DNA from: Nitrospirota bacterium
GTDB lineage: Bacteria; Nitrospirota; Nitrospiria; Nitrospirales; Nitrospiraceae
DNA: 52,260 nt
Direction of reading: 5' to 3'
Assembly (NCBI GenBank): GCA_028876065.1
Contig: JAGWTI010000012.1
Location: 1 to 52,260, forward strand
Positions 7,275 through 15,678 of this stretch are shown here, piece by piece (the stretch's first letter is position 1; each line of letters begins with the position of its first letter). A program made the translations under genes and the position numbers. Below the pieces are notes generated by a model that worked only from the letters and a program-made list of their open reading frames with translations, ran no database searches and was not told the origin of the DNA.

Positions 7275-9050
7275 CTATCCTTCCAACGTCGACGTGTCAC
7301 CTTCCGGCAACCCCAGCTCACGGGCCTTGAGCAGCCGCCGCATAATCTTCCCGCTGCGCGTCTTGGGAAGCGAGGGGAGAAACTCGATTTCCTTCGGCGC
7401 CACCACGGCGCCCAGCCTGGCCCGCGCGAACCCCATCAACTCCCGCTGCAGCTCACGGGTCGGTTCATACCCGTCCTTCAGCGAGACGAAGGCCTTGACC
7501 ACCTCCATCGCCACCGGGTCCGGCTTGCCGATCACGCCGGCTTCAGCGACCGCCTTGTGCTCGAGCAGGATGCTCTCGACCTCGAAGGGTCCGATCAAAT
7601 GGCCGGAGGTCTTGATCACATCGTCCGCGCGCCCGACGAACCAGAAATAGCCGTCCTTGTCCCGTTTGGCCAAATCGCCGGTCAGGTAGAACCCCCCCGC
7701 GAAGCACTTCTGGTATCGCTCCGCTTCGTTCCAGTAGGCCCGGAACATCGACGGCCAACCGGGCCGCAACGCCAGCTCGCCTTGGACCTCCGGCTCCCGG
7801 ACGACTTCGATCCCCCCTTCGGACGTCTTCCGCACGATCGCCGCCTCGATCCCCGGAAGCGGACGGCCCATGGAGCCGGGTCGGATGTCCATCGCCGCAT
7901 AGTTGGCGACCATGATCCCGCCCGTCTCGGTCTGCCACCAGTTGTCGTGAAACGGCCTCCCGAAGGCCTGCTGGCCCCAGACGACCGCTTCCGGGTTGAG
8001 CGGCTCGCCCACGCTGGCCAGGAACCGCAACGCGCGCAGGTCATGTTTGCGCACCGGCTCCAGCCCCGCTTTCATCATCATGCGGATGGCGGTCGGAGCC
8101 GTGTACCAGACCGAGACCCGCTGTTCCTCAAGAATGCGATACCAACGGTCCGCGTCGAACTCGGCTTCGTCCACGATGCTCGTGATGCCGTTGGTCAGGG
8201 GGGCAATGATCCCGTAGGAGGTGCCGGTCACCCAGCCAGGGTCGGCCGTGCACCAGAAGATGTCTTCCTTGTGGAAATCGAGGGCCAGCTTCCCGGTGAT
8301 GTGGTGAGCCACCACCGCCTGATGCACATGGACCGCGCCCTTGGGGGTGCCGGTCGTCCCGCTCGTGAAGTGCAGCAGCGCCATGTCTTCCGGATCGGTG
8401 GGCTGGATGGCGAATCGGTCGCTGGCTTCCGCCATCAGCCAGTAATAGTCCTTCGTCCCCGGGACGTTCGTCGGCTTGTGGGCGTCGCCGACCAGCAGGA
8501 CCTCCTGGAGGTGGGGGAGCGAGGCCCGCAGCGCCTCCACCTTCCGATGGTAGAGAGATTCCGTGGTCACAAGGACTTTCGCCTGGCCGATCCCCAGCCG
8601 CGCGCGGATGGGCTCCGGGCCGAACGCCGAGAAGAGCGGACAGAAGACGCTGCGGTTTTTGAGCGTGCCGAGGGCGGTAATGTAGAGCTCGGGGATGCGG
8701 CCCGCCAGGACGTAGACCCGGTCTCCTTTGGCCACCCCGAGGTGCTGCAGCACATTGGCAAACCGGTTGGTGAGCTCCTGCAAGCGGCCGTAGGTATAAT
8801 CCTGCACCTCGCCGTTCCTGCCGATCCACCGCAAGGCCAGGTGGTCCCGCAGCCGGCCCGTTGCATGGCGGTCGACCGCCTCGTACGCGATATTGAGCCC
8901 CTCTCCGCCCGGCAGCCCGTCGAGTTCCTGTCGCGCCCGCTCCCAGGAAAAGCTCGAACGGATGTCGCCGTAGTCGTGGAGGTGGGGCACCACCTCCCAA
9001 TCCCGTCGCGATTTGACGATCGGCTCCCAGGACACAGGTTCATCCCTCAC
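7275..9050 (-). CDS. acsA: Acetate-CoA ligase (acetyl-CoA synthetase)
   Basis: This 591-residue AMP-forming synthetase would activate acetate to acetyl-CoA through acetyl-AMP. Key motifs are the P-loop-like [19 protein letters not shown] (about 225-243), the acyl-pocket region WWQTETGG, the hinge [10 protein letters not shown], and the C-terminal catalytic lysine in [12 protein letters not shown]. Length and the short N-terminus match AcsA of Bacillus more than the longer E. coli Acs. The start is GTG at 9050. As the first gene of the dehydrogenase operon it gives a second route to the same product, so the operon as a whole supplies acetyl-CoA from acetate or pyruvate. Confidence 0.88.
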   Translation of the reverse strand: MRDEPVSWEPIVKSRRDWEVVPHLHDYGDIRSSFSWERARQELDGLPGGEGLNIAYEAVDRHATGRLRDHLALRWIGRNGEVQDYTYGRLQELTNRFANVLQHLGVAKGDRVYVLAGRIPELYITALGTLKNRSVFCPLFSAFGPEPIRARLGIGQAKVLVTTESLYHRKVEALRASLPHLQEVLLVGDAHKPTNVPGTKDYYWLMAEASDRFAIQPTDPEDMALLHFTSGTTGTPKGAVHVHQAVVAHHITGKLALDFHKEDIFWCTADPGWVTGTSYGIIAPLTNGITSIVDEAEFDADRWYRILEEQRVSVWYTAPTAIRMMMKAGLEPVRKHDLRALRFLASVGEPLNPEAVVWGQQAFGRPFHDNWWQTETGGIMVANYAAMDIRPGSMGRPLPGIEAAIVRKTSEGGIEVVREPEVQGELALRPGWPSMFRAYWNEAERYQKCFAGGFYLTGDLAKRDKDGYFWFVGRADDVIKTSGHLIGPFEVESILLEHKAVAEAGVIGKPDPVAMEVVKAFVSLKDGYEPTRELQRELMGFARARLGAVVAPKEIEFLPSLPKTRSGKIMRRLLKARELGLPEGDTSTLEG

Positions 9051-9370
9051 TCACCGCCTGTTTGTGCAAGGGATAGACCAAAGGAGGACCGGGCCATTTT
9101 CAGCCGGCGCAGGGGCAAATCCCCAACAAATCAGACCGATGGGCGCAATCGCCCTACAGGCCGTCCATCCACCTGTAGCATTATTCATCAAGCCCGGCTC
9201 CCGTTCCGTGGAGAATCGCGTCAGGGAAGGTCCCCGCGACCCTCTTCGCGGAGAAACAGGAAGTCAGGTGCGCGAAATCATGCCGCTTCCACGAACAGCG
9301 GGATGCAAGGGAACGCGCACAGTTCTTGCTTTTCTTCGATGTGATCGCCACGCGACGAGGAAGAGCGCAC
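9051..9370. promoter_or_regulatory. Divergent intergenic region, acetyl-CoA synthetase / cyclic diphosphoglycerate synthetase-like
   Basis: This 320-base spacer separates two divergent transcription units, so promoters for both should lie here. I see no gene. Two small hairpins are visible (GGGCGCAATCGCCC near 9136; CCGCG...CGCGG near 9235-9251), but no clear sigma-70 pair. Confidence 0.35.
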
Positions 9371-10705
9371 ATGGATCAGACCAAGGTGCTCATCATGGGG
9401 GCGGCCGGGAGGGATTTTCACAACTTTAACGTCGTCTTCCGCCAGAACCCGCACTACCGGGTGGTGGCCTTCACGGCGGCGCAAATTCCGAACATCGCCG
9501 GGCGGCTCTATCCGCCGACCTTGGCCGGACCCCTGTACCCGGAAGGGATTCCCATCCATGCCGAGGAGCAATTGGAATCCTTGATCGATGCACAGCAGGT
9601 GGAGCAGGTGGTCTTCGCCTACAGCGACGTCCCGCACGAGGCCGTGATGCACAAGGCTTCACGGGCCATGGCCAGGGGAGCGGACTTTCGGCTCCTCGGC
9701 CCGCGTGCGACGATGCTGGCCTCCGCCAAACCGGTGGTGTCGGTCTGCGCGGTCCGCACCGGCTGCGGCAAGAGTCCGGCGGCGCGCAAGATCGCCGCGA
9801 TCCTGCGGAGCGAAGGGCTGCGTGTGGCGGTCGTGCGCCACCCGATGCCTTACGGCGACTTGGCCAAACAGGCCGTTCAGCGCTTCGCCGACCTCGCCGA
9901 CCTCGCCCGAGCCGAATGCACGATCGAGGAAATGGAAGAGTATGAGCCGCACATCGTGAGCGGCGACCTCGTCTATGCCGGCGTGGATTACGAACGGATT
10001 CTTCGCCGGGCGGAAGCCGAGGCCGACGTGATCCTCTGGGATGGAGGGAACAACGATTGGTCTTTCTTTGCCTCAGACCTGGAGCTAGTTCTGGCTGACC
10101 CGCACCGGGCCGGGCATGAGCGGAGCTACTATCCGGGGGAGGTCAACTTGCGGCGGGCGCAGGTCATCGTCCTGACCAAGTTGGACAGCGCCGACCCCGA
10201 GCAGACCCGTTCCCTGCGCGAGAGCCTCAAGGCGTACAATCCCGCTGCCGTGGTGATCGAGTCTTCCATGCCGATCTCGCTCACCGATCCGGAAGCGGTC
10301 CAAGGCAAGCGCGTGCTGGTCGTGGAAGACGGGCCGACGCTCACCCACGGCGGCATGAGCTTCGGAGCCGGGGTGCTCGCGGCCAGAAAATGGGGCGCGC
10401 GCGCGCTGGTGGATCCCCGCCCCTGGGCCGTCGGTTCCATCCGCCGGACCTTCGCCGAGTACCCGCACATCGGCCCCTTGCTCCCGGCCATGGGCTATGG
10501 GCCCCAACAGATGTGCGAGCTCGAGGAGACGATCCGGGGAGTCGAGTGCGATGCGGTGTTGATCGCCACCCCCGTGGATCTCCGGCGCGTGATTCAGATC
10601 GTCCAGCCGACCTGCCGGGCCACGTACGAGCTGGAAGAGACGGGCCGGCCGACCCTCCGCGAGGTCGTGCGCGAATTCCTCGAGAAGGTCAAGGCCCATG
10701 CCTGA
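9371..10705 (+). CDS. 2,3-cyclic diphosphoglycerate synthetase-like P-loop protein
   Basis: The 444-residue protein opens with a Rossmann-like segment (KVLIMGAAGRDFHNFNVVFR) and has a P-loop at about 125-137 (AVRTGCGKSPAARK), then DVILWDGGNNDWSFF and a C-terminal half with VEDGPTLTHGGMSFGAG. This matches COG2403 GTPase-like proteins, whose characterised member in Methanothermus makes the compatible solute cyclic 2,3-diphosphoglycerate from 2,3-diphosphoglycerate and ATP. I set the start at ATG 9371, which has GAGGAAGAG upstream. It overlaps carbamate kinase by eight bases, so the two are coupled. The reaction in bacteria is unproven. Confidence 0.8.
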   Translation: MDQTKVLIMGAAGRDFHNFNVVFRQNPHYRVVAFTAAQIPNIAGRLYPPTLAGPLYPEGIPIHAEEQLESLIDAQQVEQVVFAYSDVPHEAVMHKASRAMARGADFRLLGPRATMLASAKPVVSVCAVRTGCGKSPAARKIAAILRSEGLRVAVVRHPMPYGDLAKQAVQRFADLADLARAECTIEEMEEYEPHIVSGDLVYAGVDYERILRRAEAEADVILWDGGNNDWSFFASDLELVLADPHRAGHERSYYPGEVNLRRAQVIVLTKLDSADPEQTRSLRESLKAYNPAAVVIESSMPISLTDPEAVQGKRVLVVEDGPTLTHGGMSFGAGVLAARKWGARALVDPRPWAVGSIRRTFAEYPHIGPLLPAMGYGPQQMCELEETIRGVECDAVLIATPVDLRRVIQIVQPTCRATYELEETGRPTLREVVREFLEKVKAHA

Positions 10706-11783
10706 GAGGGTGCTGGTCGCGCTCGGCGGCAACGCCCTGGTCAAAGCCGGGCAACGGGGTACGCTCGACGAGCAAACGGCCACCCTGCGATCGGCGTTGA
10801 CCGGAGTCGTCGAACTGATCCGGCGCGGACATCGGGTGGTCCTCACCCACGGGAACGGTCCGCAAGTCGGACAGATCCTGCTCCGCGCGGAGGCGGCGCG
10901 CGGGCAGACCTACGACCTGCCGCTGGACGTTTGCGTCGCGCAGTCTCAAGGGGAAACCGGCTACCTGATCCAGCAATGTCTGCAGAACCTCTTACGGCAA
11001 CGGGGGATCGGCGATCATCCGGCGGCGACCGTCATCACCAGGACCCTCGTCGATCCGGACGATCCGCGGATGGGGCATCCGACCAAGCCCGTCGGCCCTT
11101 TCTATACGCAGGAGCAAGCCGAGCGATGGCGGGCGACGGGATGGCGGATCGCCGAAGACGCGCATCGAGGCTATCGCCGGCTGGTGCCCTCGCCCCTCCC
11201 GATCGGGATCGTCGAAGCCTCGATCGTCCGCCGGCTCGTTGAGGCCGGCGTCATCGTCATCGCCGGCGGCGGCGGGGGCATTCCGGTCCGTCGGGAACGT
11301 GACGGCACGCTGGCCGGCGTCGAGGCCGTCGTGGACAAGGACTTGGCCTCGAGCCGCCTGGCCGTCGAGCTTGGGATAGATACGATTCTCGACCTGACCG
11401 CGGTGGAACAAGTCATGCTGGATTTCGGGACGACAAAGGAACGGCCCCTCGGCACCCTGACGGTGCAGGAAGCCAGGACCTATCTGGCCGAAGGCCATTT
11501 CGCGCCCGGCAGCATGGGGCCGAAGATCGAAGCGGCCATGTGGTTTCTGGAACGGGGCGGGCGCGAAATCATCATCACCAGCCCGGAGAAGGCCCTGGCG
11601 GCATTCGATGGATCAGCCGGGACGCACCTATACCCGGCCCCGGGGGGAAAGACCAGGAAACAGAGGCCCCCCTTCAAGAACCTGCCGAAACGTCAGGCCA
11701 AGAAATTCGCCGGACTCAAGCAGGCGAATGAACGGGAGCGGATCGTCGGCAAGAAGACCAAATCACGGTCCCCGGGCCGATGA
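10698..11783 (+). CDS. arcC: Carbamate kinase with basic C-terminal extension
   Basis: The amino-acid-kinase fold is complete by about residue 313: LVALGGNALVKAG at the start, THGNGPQVGQ, DVCVAQSQGETGYL, VIAGGGGGIPV and EAVVDKDLASSRLA, ending in AGTHLYPAP. The enzyme exchanges phosphate between carbamoyl phosphate and ADP. About 45 further residues, rich in Lys and Arg (GGKTRKQRPP to KKTKSRSPGR), are not part of the usual ~310-residue enzyme; the tail is low-complexity and could bind nucleic acid or a partner. No arginine deiminase or ornithine transcarbamoylase gene is nearby, so classical arginine fermentation is not supported here. Confidence 0.9.
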   Translation: MPERVLVALGGNALVKAGQRGTLDEQTATLRSALTGVVELIRRGHRVVLTHGNGPQVGQILLRAEAARGQTYDLPLDVCVAQSQGETGYLIQQCLQNLLRQRGIGDHPAATVITRTLVDPDDPRMGHPTKPVGPFYTQEQAERWRATGWRIAEDAHRGYRRLVPSPLPIGIVEASIVRRLVEAGVIVIAGGGGGIPVRRERDGTLAGVEAVVDKDLASSRLAVELGIDTILDLTAVEQVMLDFGTTKERPLGTLTVQEARTYLAEGHFAPGSMGPKIEAAMWFLERGGREIIITSPEKALAAFDGSAGTHLYPAPGGKTRKQRPPFKNLPKRQAKKFAGLKQANERERIVGKKTKSRSPGR

Positions 11784-11792
11784 GCGATTGCC

Positions 11793-13517
11793 ATGCCGGT
11801 CCATAACGCCGATATCGCCGCCAAGCTGGACGAGATCGCCGACTTACTGGAAATCGAGGACGCCAATCCCTTCCGCATCCGCGCCTACCGCAACGCGGCG
11901 CGCACCTTGCGCGACTTGAGTCGTGAGGTCACCAGCCTGCTGGCCCAAGGCGAGGACCTGACCGAGCTGCCCGGCATCGGCAAGGACCTGGCGGGCAAGA
12001 TCGAGGACATCGTCAAGACCGGCACCACCCCCATGCTCGACGAGCATCGGAGAGCCGTGCCGCCCACGCTTGTCGAGCTGCTCAAGATCCCGGGGCTCGG
12101 CCCCAAGCGGGTCAAGACGCTCAGCCGGACGCTCGGCATTCGGACGCTCAAGGACTTGCATCACGCCGCCCGCACCGGCCGCATCAGCGCCCTGACAGGA
12201 TTCGGCGAGAAGCTGGAACGGCAGATTCTGCACGAGCTGGAGGCGCGCGCCGGCGCCGAGGGCCGGTTCAAGCTTGCCACTGCGGCCCAGTATGCCGAGG
12301 CGCTGGTGGCCTACCTCAAGGCCTCGCCGGGAGTCGGCCGGGTCGTGGCGGCCGGCAGCTATCGCCGGGCCAGAGAGACGATCGGCGATCTGGACATCCT
12401 GGCGACCGCCCGCGCCGACAGCCCGGTGATGGACCGGTTCGTCTCCTACGACGAAGTGGAAGCCGTGCTGGCCCATGGCGGCACCAAGGCCACCGTCCGT
12501 CTCGCCTGCAAACTGCAAGTGGACTTGCGGGTGGTCGGCGAAGAGAGCTACGGAGCCGCGCTCCAATATTTCACGGGGAGCAAAGCGCACAATATCGTGC
12601 TGCGCCAGCTGGCGCAGCAACGGGGGCTCAAGGTCAACGAATACGGGGTCTTCAAGGAAGAGCGGCGCGTGGCGGGACAGACGGAGGAATCCGTCTATGC
12701 CGCGGTGGGGTTGCCCTGGATTCCGCCGGAGCTGCGGGAAAATCGCGGCGAGTTCGACGCGGCGCGGGAGGGTCGGCTCCCGCAGCTTGTGCAGCTCGGC
12801 GATCTACGAGGCGACCTGCATGCCCACACCAACGCGACGGACGGCCGAAACAACCTCACGGAGATGGCCCGGACGGCCCGAGCGCGCGGCTTCGAATACC
12901 TGGCGATTTGCGACCATTCTCAACGGCTCGCCATGACGCACGGCCTGGACGCCAAACGGTTGCTGGCCCAACTGGACGAGATCGATCGGCTGAACGAGAC
13001 CAAACCGGGCATCACCCTGCTCAAGGGGATCGAGGTGGACATTCTGGAGGACGGCCGACTGGACCTGCCGGACGGCGTGCTCGGCCGGCTGGACCTGGTC
13101 GTGGCCGCCGTGCACAGTCACTTCAACCTGTCGCGCGAGCGGCAGACCGAGCGGATCCTGCGGGCTATGGACCGGCCGCATTTCACGATCCTGGCCCATC
13201 CGAGCGGGCGCCTGATTCAAGAACGGGAACCCTATGACGTGGACCTGCCGCGCCTGATCCGCCAGGCGCGCGAGCGGCAATGTTTTCTGGAAGTCAACGC
13301 GCATCCGGAGCGGCTGGACCTGGCTGATGCCTATTGCCGGATGGCGAAAGAAGAGGGAGTGCTGGTCAGCATCAACTCCGACGCCCACAGCGTGCTCGAC
13401 TTCGAGAACCTTCGGTTCGGCGTCGGACAGGCCAGGCGCGGTTGGCTGGAACCGACCGACGTGCTGAACAGCAGACCGCTGAGCGCCTTGCGCCCGCTGC
13501 TTCAGCGAACGATGTAA
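11793..13517 (+). CDS. polX: DNA polymerase X with C-terminal PHP exonuclease domain
   Basis: The 574-residue protein carries an N-terminal helix-hairpin-helix 8-kDa domain (GIGKDLAGKIEDIV; IPGLGPKRVKTL), a family X palm with GSYRRARETIGDLDILA (two catalytic Asp near residue 199), and a PHP domain from about residue 339 (GDLRGDLHAHTNATDGRN, YLAICDHSQ, GIEVDILEDG, AAVHSHF, ILAHPSG, SINSDAH). This is the standard bacterial PolX layout for gap-filling repair with 3'-5' exonuclease activity. It starts nine bases after the carbamate kinase stop. Confidence 0.93.
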   Translation: MPVHNADIAAKLDEIADLLEIEDANPFRIRAYRNAARTLRDLSREVTSLLAQGEDLTELPGIGKDLAGKIEDIVKTGTTPMLDEHRRAVPPTLVELLKIPGLGPKRVKTLSRTLGIRTLKDLHHAARTGRISALTGFGEKLERQILHELEARAGAEGRFKLATAAQYAEALVAYLKASPGVGRVVAAGSYRRARETIGDLDILATARADSPVMDRFVSYDEVEAVLAHGGTKATVRLACKLQVDLRVVGEESYGAALQYFTGSKAHNIVLRQLAQQRGLKVNEYGVFKEERRVAGQTEESVYAAVGLPWIPPELRENRGEFDAAREGRLPQLVQLGDLRGDLHAHTNATDGRNNLTEMARTARARGFEYLAICDHSQRLAMTHGLDAKRLLAQLDEIDRLNETKPGITLLKGIEVDILEDGRLDLPDGVLGRLDLVVAAVHSHFNLSRERQTERILRAMDRPHFTILAHPSGRLIQEREPYDVDLPRLIRQARERQCFLEVNAHPERLDLADAYCRMAKEEGVLVSINSDAHSVLDFENLRFGVGQARRGWLEPTDVLNSRPLSALRPLLQRTM

Positions 13518-13521
13518 CGAC

Positions 13522-13656
13522 CTAATCGGAGTCGGCGCGGACCTCCTGCACCTGCGCGACATCGCTCGGATCGCCACGGGAACGGCCAGCATCGGGGGGG
13601 CCGGCACGTTCGACGGGATCGTGCTGTCCGGTATCGTCGCCGCCTATCTCGCCTGA
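13522..13656 (+). pseudogene. Stranded 3' end of a DUF1614 membrane-protein gene
   Basis: Immediately after polX, 44 codons and a TGA read LIGVGADLLHLRDIA followed by TASIGGAGTFDGIVLSGIVA. The second part matches the conserved C-terminus I know from DUF1614 proteins. There is no start codon or ribosome site, and continuing the frame upstream enters polX out of phase. I read it as the remains of a gene whose 5' part was deleted, perhaps when polX arrived. Confidence 0.65.
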
Positions 13657-13908
13657 ACCGCCGGCGGCCGGCTAGGGTACGCGCAGCCGTGCCTCTTCCG
13701 GATCGGCTCTCCTTTTTTCTGTGTAGTCTTTCGCTACAGTTGCTCCGCCAGGCTGTAGAGGTTTTCCTGAATCGTCCTATAGAAGGGGACGCCCAATCCT
13801 GCAACAGCCTTGTTTTCCAAGGAATCTCCCCCGCTGCCGGGTCGAGTCCGATGGCATTGCCCTTGCTGTACCTCAACGAGAACCTTGCGTCAGACCGGAG
13901 CAGCCAGC
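13657..13908. other. Gene-free spacer with GCCGGC inverted repeat
   Basis: About 250 bases without a credible gene. GCCGGC occurs twice one base apart near 13660-13675, forming a compact G+C hairpin just after the DUF1614 remnant. A T6 run (near 13712) is too far away for a clean terminator. The promoter of the downstream PH-domain gene should be here. Confidence 0.3.
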
Positions 13909-14364
13909 ATGACCGAACCACCCGGCAGTGATGAGACCGTCAGGTGGGAGGCTTACCCGTCCTGGGGTCAGTTTGCCTGGCTCTATTTCATGAGTCTGTT
14001 GACCGCGTTGCGCGGCTTGTTGTTGCTCAAGTTCGACATCCCGGGGTGGGGCCTGTGGCTGGGAGGAGCCGTCGCGCTGCTGGTATGCGCCGCCTGTTTG
14101 CGCCGGTGGGCCCGATATAGCATCACCAGCAGCCGCGTGACGGTGACCAACGGCTACACCGGCCGCGTGATCGAGACCGTGGCCATACCACAGATCGAGG
14201 AGCTGACGATCCGACAAGGGCCGATGGCTCAGTGGATGGGCATCGGCACGCTCGTGATCCGAACCGGCGGCGGACAGATCCGGCTGCGCGGGATCAACGA
14301 TCCGGAGGTGGTGAGAAACCGACTCGAAGCCATGAGGCCGGCCGGCGCCGCCCCGGCCGACTAG
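13909..14364 (+). CDS. Bacterial PH-domain membrane protein (bPH2, YdbS/YdbT-like)
   Basis: The 151-residue protein has two adjacent hydrophobic segments (about 20-40 and 45-65) followed by YSITSSRVTVTNGYTGRVI, then IPQIEELTIRQG and LVIRTGGGQIRLRGINDPE. That is the bPH2 layout: a membrane hairpin and a beta-rich PH-like domain on the cytoplasmic side. The start is the ATG preceded by CCGGAG, not a longer upstream frame. Function in the family is unclear (membrane stress, lipid or protein contact). It precedes two trypsin-like protease genes. Confidence 0.75.
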   Translation: MTEPPGSDETVRWEAYPSWGQFAWLYFMSLLTALRGLLLLKFDIPGWGLWLGGAVALLVCAACLRRWARYSITSSRVTVTNGYTGRVIETVAIPQIEELTIRQGPMAQWMGIGTLVIRTGGGQIRLRGINDPEVVRNRLEAMRPAGAAPAD

Positions 14365-14383
14365 CGCACCTCATCCTCATCGA

Positions 14384-15268
14384 ATGGAGCCTATGAAGCT
14401 GACCGCGTGGATCGATCCCTGGCGTGACGCCACCGTGGCCATCGGCCACATTCACTCGTTTCCGGTCACGGGGCGGGCGGGGAAACTTTCCCGTCGCGAC
14501 TTTTTTGTGGTGGTCGGCACCGGCGTCATGTTCTGGCTGAAGGACGACCCGACCGGGACTCCCTGGCTGGTGACGGCCAAACACGTCTTCCTGGACCAGG
14601 CGGAGGGCTGGGACCCCGCCCACCTGCAAATTCGCTTCTCCTGGCTGGACGATCAACCGGTGCACGAACACTTCGGGGTCCGGATCACCCTCAAGCAACG
14701 GGGCCGGCGACGATGGCTGGCTCATCCGGACCCGGCCGTTGACTTGGCCTGTCTCCCGCTGGCCATCCCGCCGGACCAAGTCGGAAGGGCCAGGGTGCCG
14801 ACGGTGACGACCGACGACTTTGCCGCGGCCAAGGACATCTACGAGGGAGCCCCCGTGGTCGTGCTGGGCTACCCCGGCGCGGTCGGCCCGCATTTTTGGA
14901 CGAGAGCCATCGTCCGCCAGGGCATCATCTCCTGGGTGTCCCCGACTAAACCGCAATCCACCCCCTTCTTGATCGACAGCAACGTGTTTCCGGGCAACAG
15001 CGGCGGGCCGGTGTTCAAGCTGCCGGCGGGAACGGACCGTCACGGGCACTTCACGGCGGGCGGAAAAGTGGCCCTGTTGGGCATCGTGACCCAGGCCAGG
15101 ATTCAAAAGCTTCCGCTCACGGTGGGCGGGAAAGAGCTCGATGTGCAACTCAAGGGCAGGAAGAAACCGGAAACCCCCTTCGTGCCGAGCTTCATCGGCC
15201 TCGGCGTCATCGAGCCGGCCCTGCGGATCAAACAACTCCTGGCGGCCGCCGCGTCGCTGAAGCGATGA
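14384..15268 (+). CDS. Trypsin-like serine protease (S1 family)
   Basis: This 294-residue protein has a chymotrypsin-fold core: TAKHVFLD supplies the catalytic His (about residue 68), PAVDLACLPL a candidate catalytic Asp, and FPGNSGGPVF the nucleophilic Ser. No PDZ domain or clear signal peptide is visible, so unlike DegP/HtrA it may act in the cytoplasm. It starts 19 bases after the PH-domain gene and is probably co-transcribed with it. The substrate is unknown. Confidence 0.82.
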   Translation: MEPMKLTAWIDPWRDATVAIGHIHSFPVTGRAGKLSRRDFFVVVGTGVMFWLKDDPTGTPWLVTAKHVFLDQAEGWDPAHLQIRFSWLDDQPVHEHFGVRITLKQRGRRRWLAHPDPAVDLACLPLAIPPDQVGRARVPTVTTDDFAAAKDIYEGAPVVVLGYPGAVGPHFWTRAIVRQGIISWVSPTKPQSTPFLIDSNVFPGNSGGPVFKLPAGTDRHGHFTAGGKVALLGIVTQARIQKLPLTVGGKELDVQLKGRKKPETPFVPSFIGLGVIEPALRIKQLLAAAASLKR

Positions 15269-15342
15269 CGAAGCCGGGACCGGCCGGCGGCCGAGCGCAC
15301 AAGACAGGCCCCTATCCCAGACCCTCGTCAAGGAGGACGATC

Positions 15343-15597
15343 ATGGCACTCCCCAAGCATCTCGACGAAGCTGTGGCCCGGCTCAAAGGGGCCTCGTTGC
15401 AGATCGAGCGCGTGCGCGCCAAGCCGGCCACGCTCGACAACCAGCACGCCTGGCTCGCGGCGCTCACGGATTTCTCCATGGCCTTGTCCGATATCCAGGA
15501 ATACAACAACGAGTCGATTCACGAAAAGCTGCATGAGATCGCCGCGCGGGCGGGCCTGAGACAATTCCCGGGGACCGAGCCCAAACGGACGTCCTAG
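15343..15597 (+). CDS. Small helical protein of unknown function
   Basis: The 84-residue protein (MALPKHLDEAVARLKGA...) is predicted to be almost entirely alpha-helical and soluble, with a conserved-looking LAALTDFSMALSDIQEYNNE. An AAGGAGG nine bases upstream fixes the start. It lies between two protease genes in the same direction, so it could be a substrate, inhibitor or adaptor, but nothing in the sequence decides this. No family recognised. Confidence 0.7.
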   Translation: MALPKHLDEAVARLKGASLQIERVRAKPATLDNQHAWLAALTDFSMALSDIQEYNNESIHEKLHEIAARAGLRQFPGTEPKRTS

Positions 15598-15678
15598 CCA
15601 TATTGACAAGGCCTGAGCCTCCGTATGCCGTGACGGCCGCGCTTCCGGCCTTGCTTGACGCCCCCCCGCCTTGGTGCT

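Noticed and set aside
7557-9344. Long plus-strand frame (595 codons) opposite acetyl-CoA synthetase
   Set aside because: It mirrors the antisense of a real gene with complete AMP-synthetase motifs, and has no ribosome site or recognisable domain.
15603-15629. TTGACA with TATGCC 15 bases later as promoter of the FHA-protease gene
   Set aside because: The -10 match is poor and spacing short; the gene may be co-transcribed from upstream.
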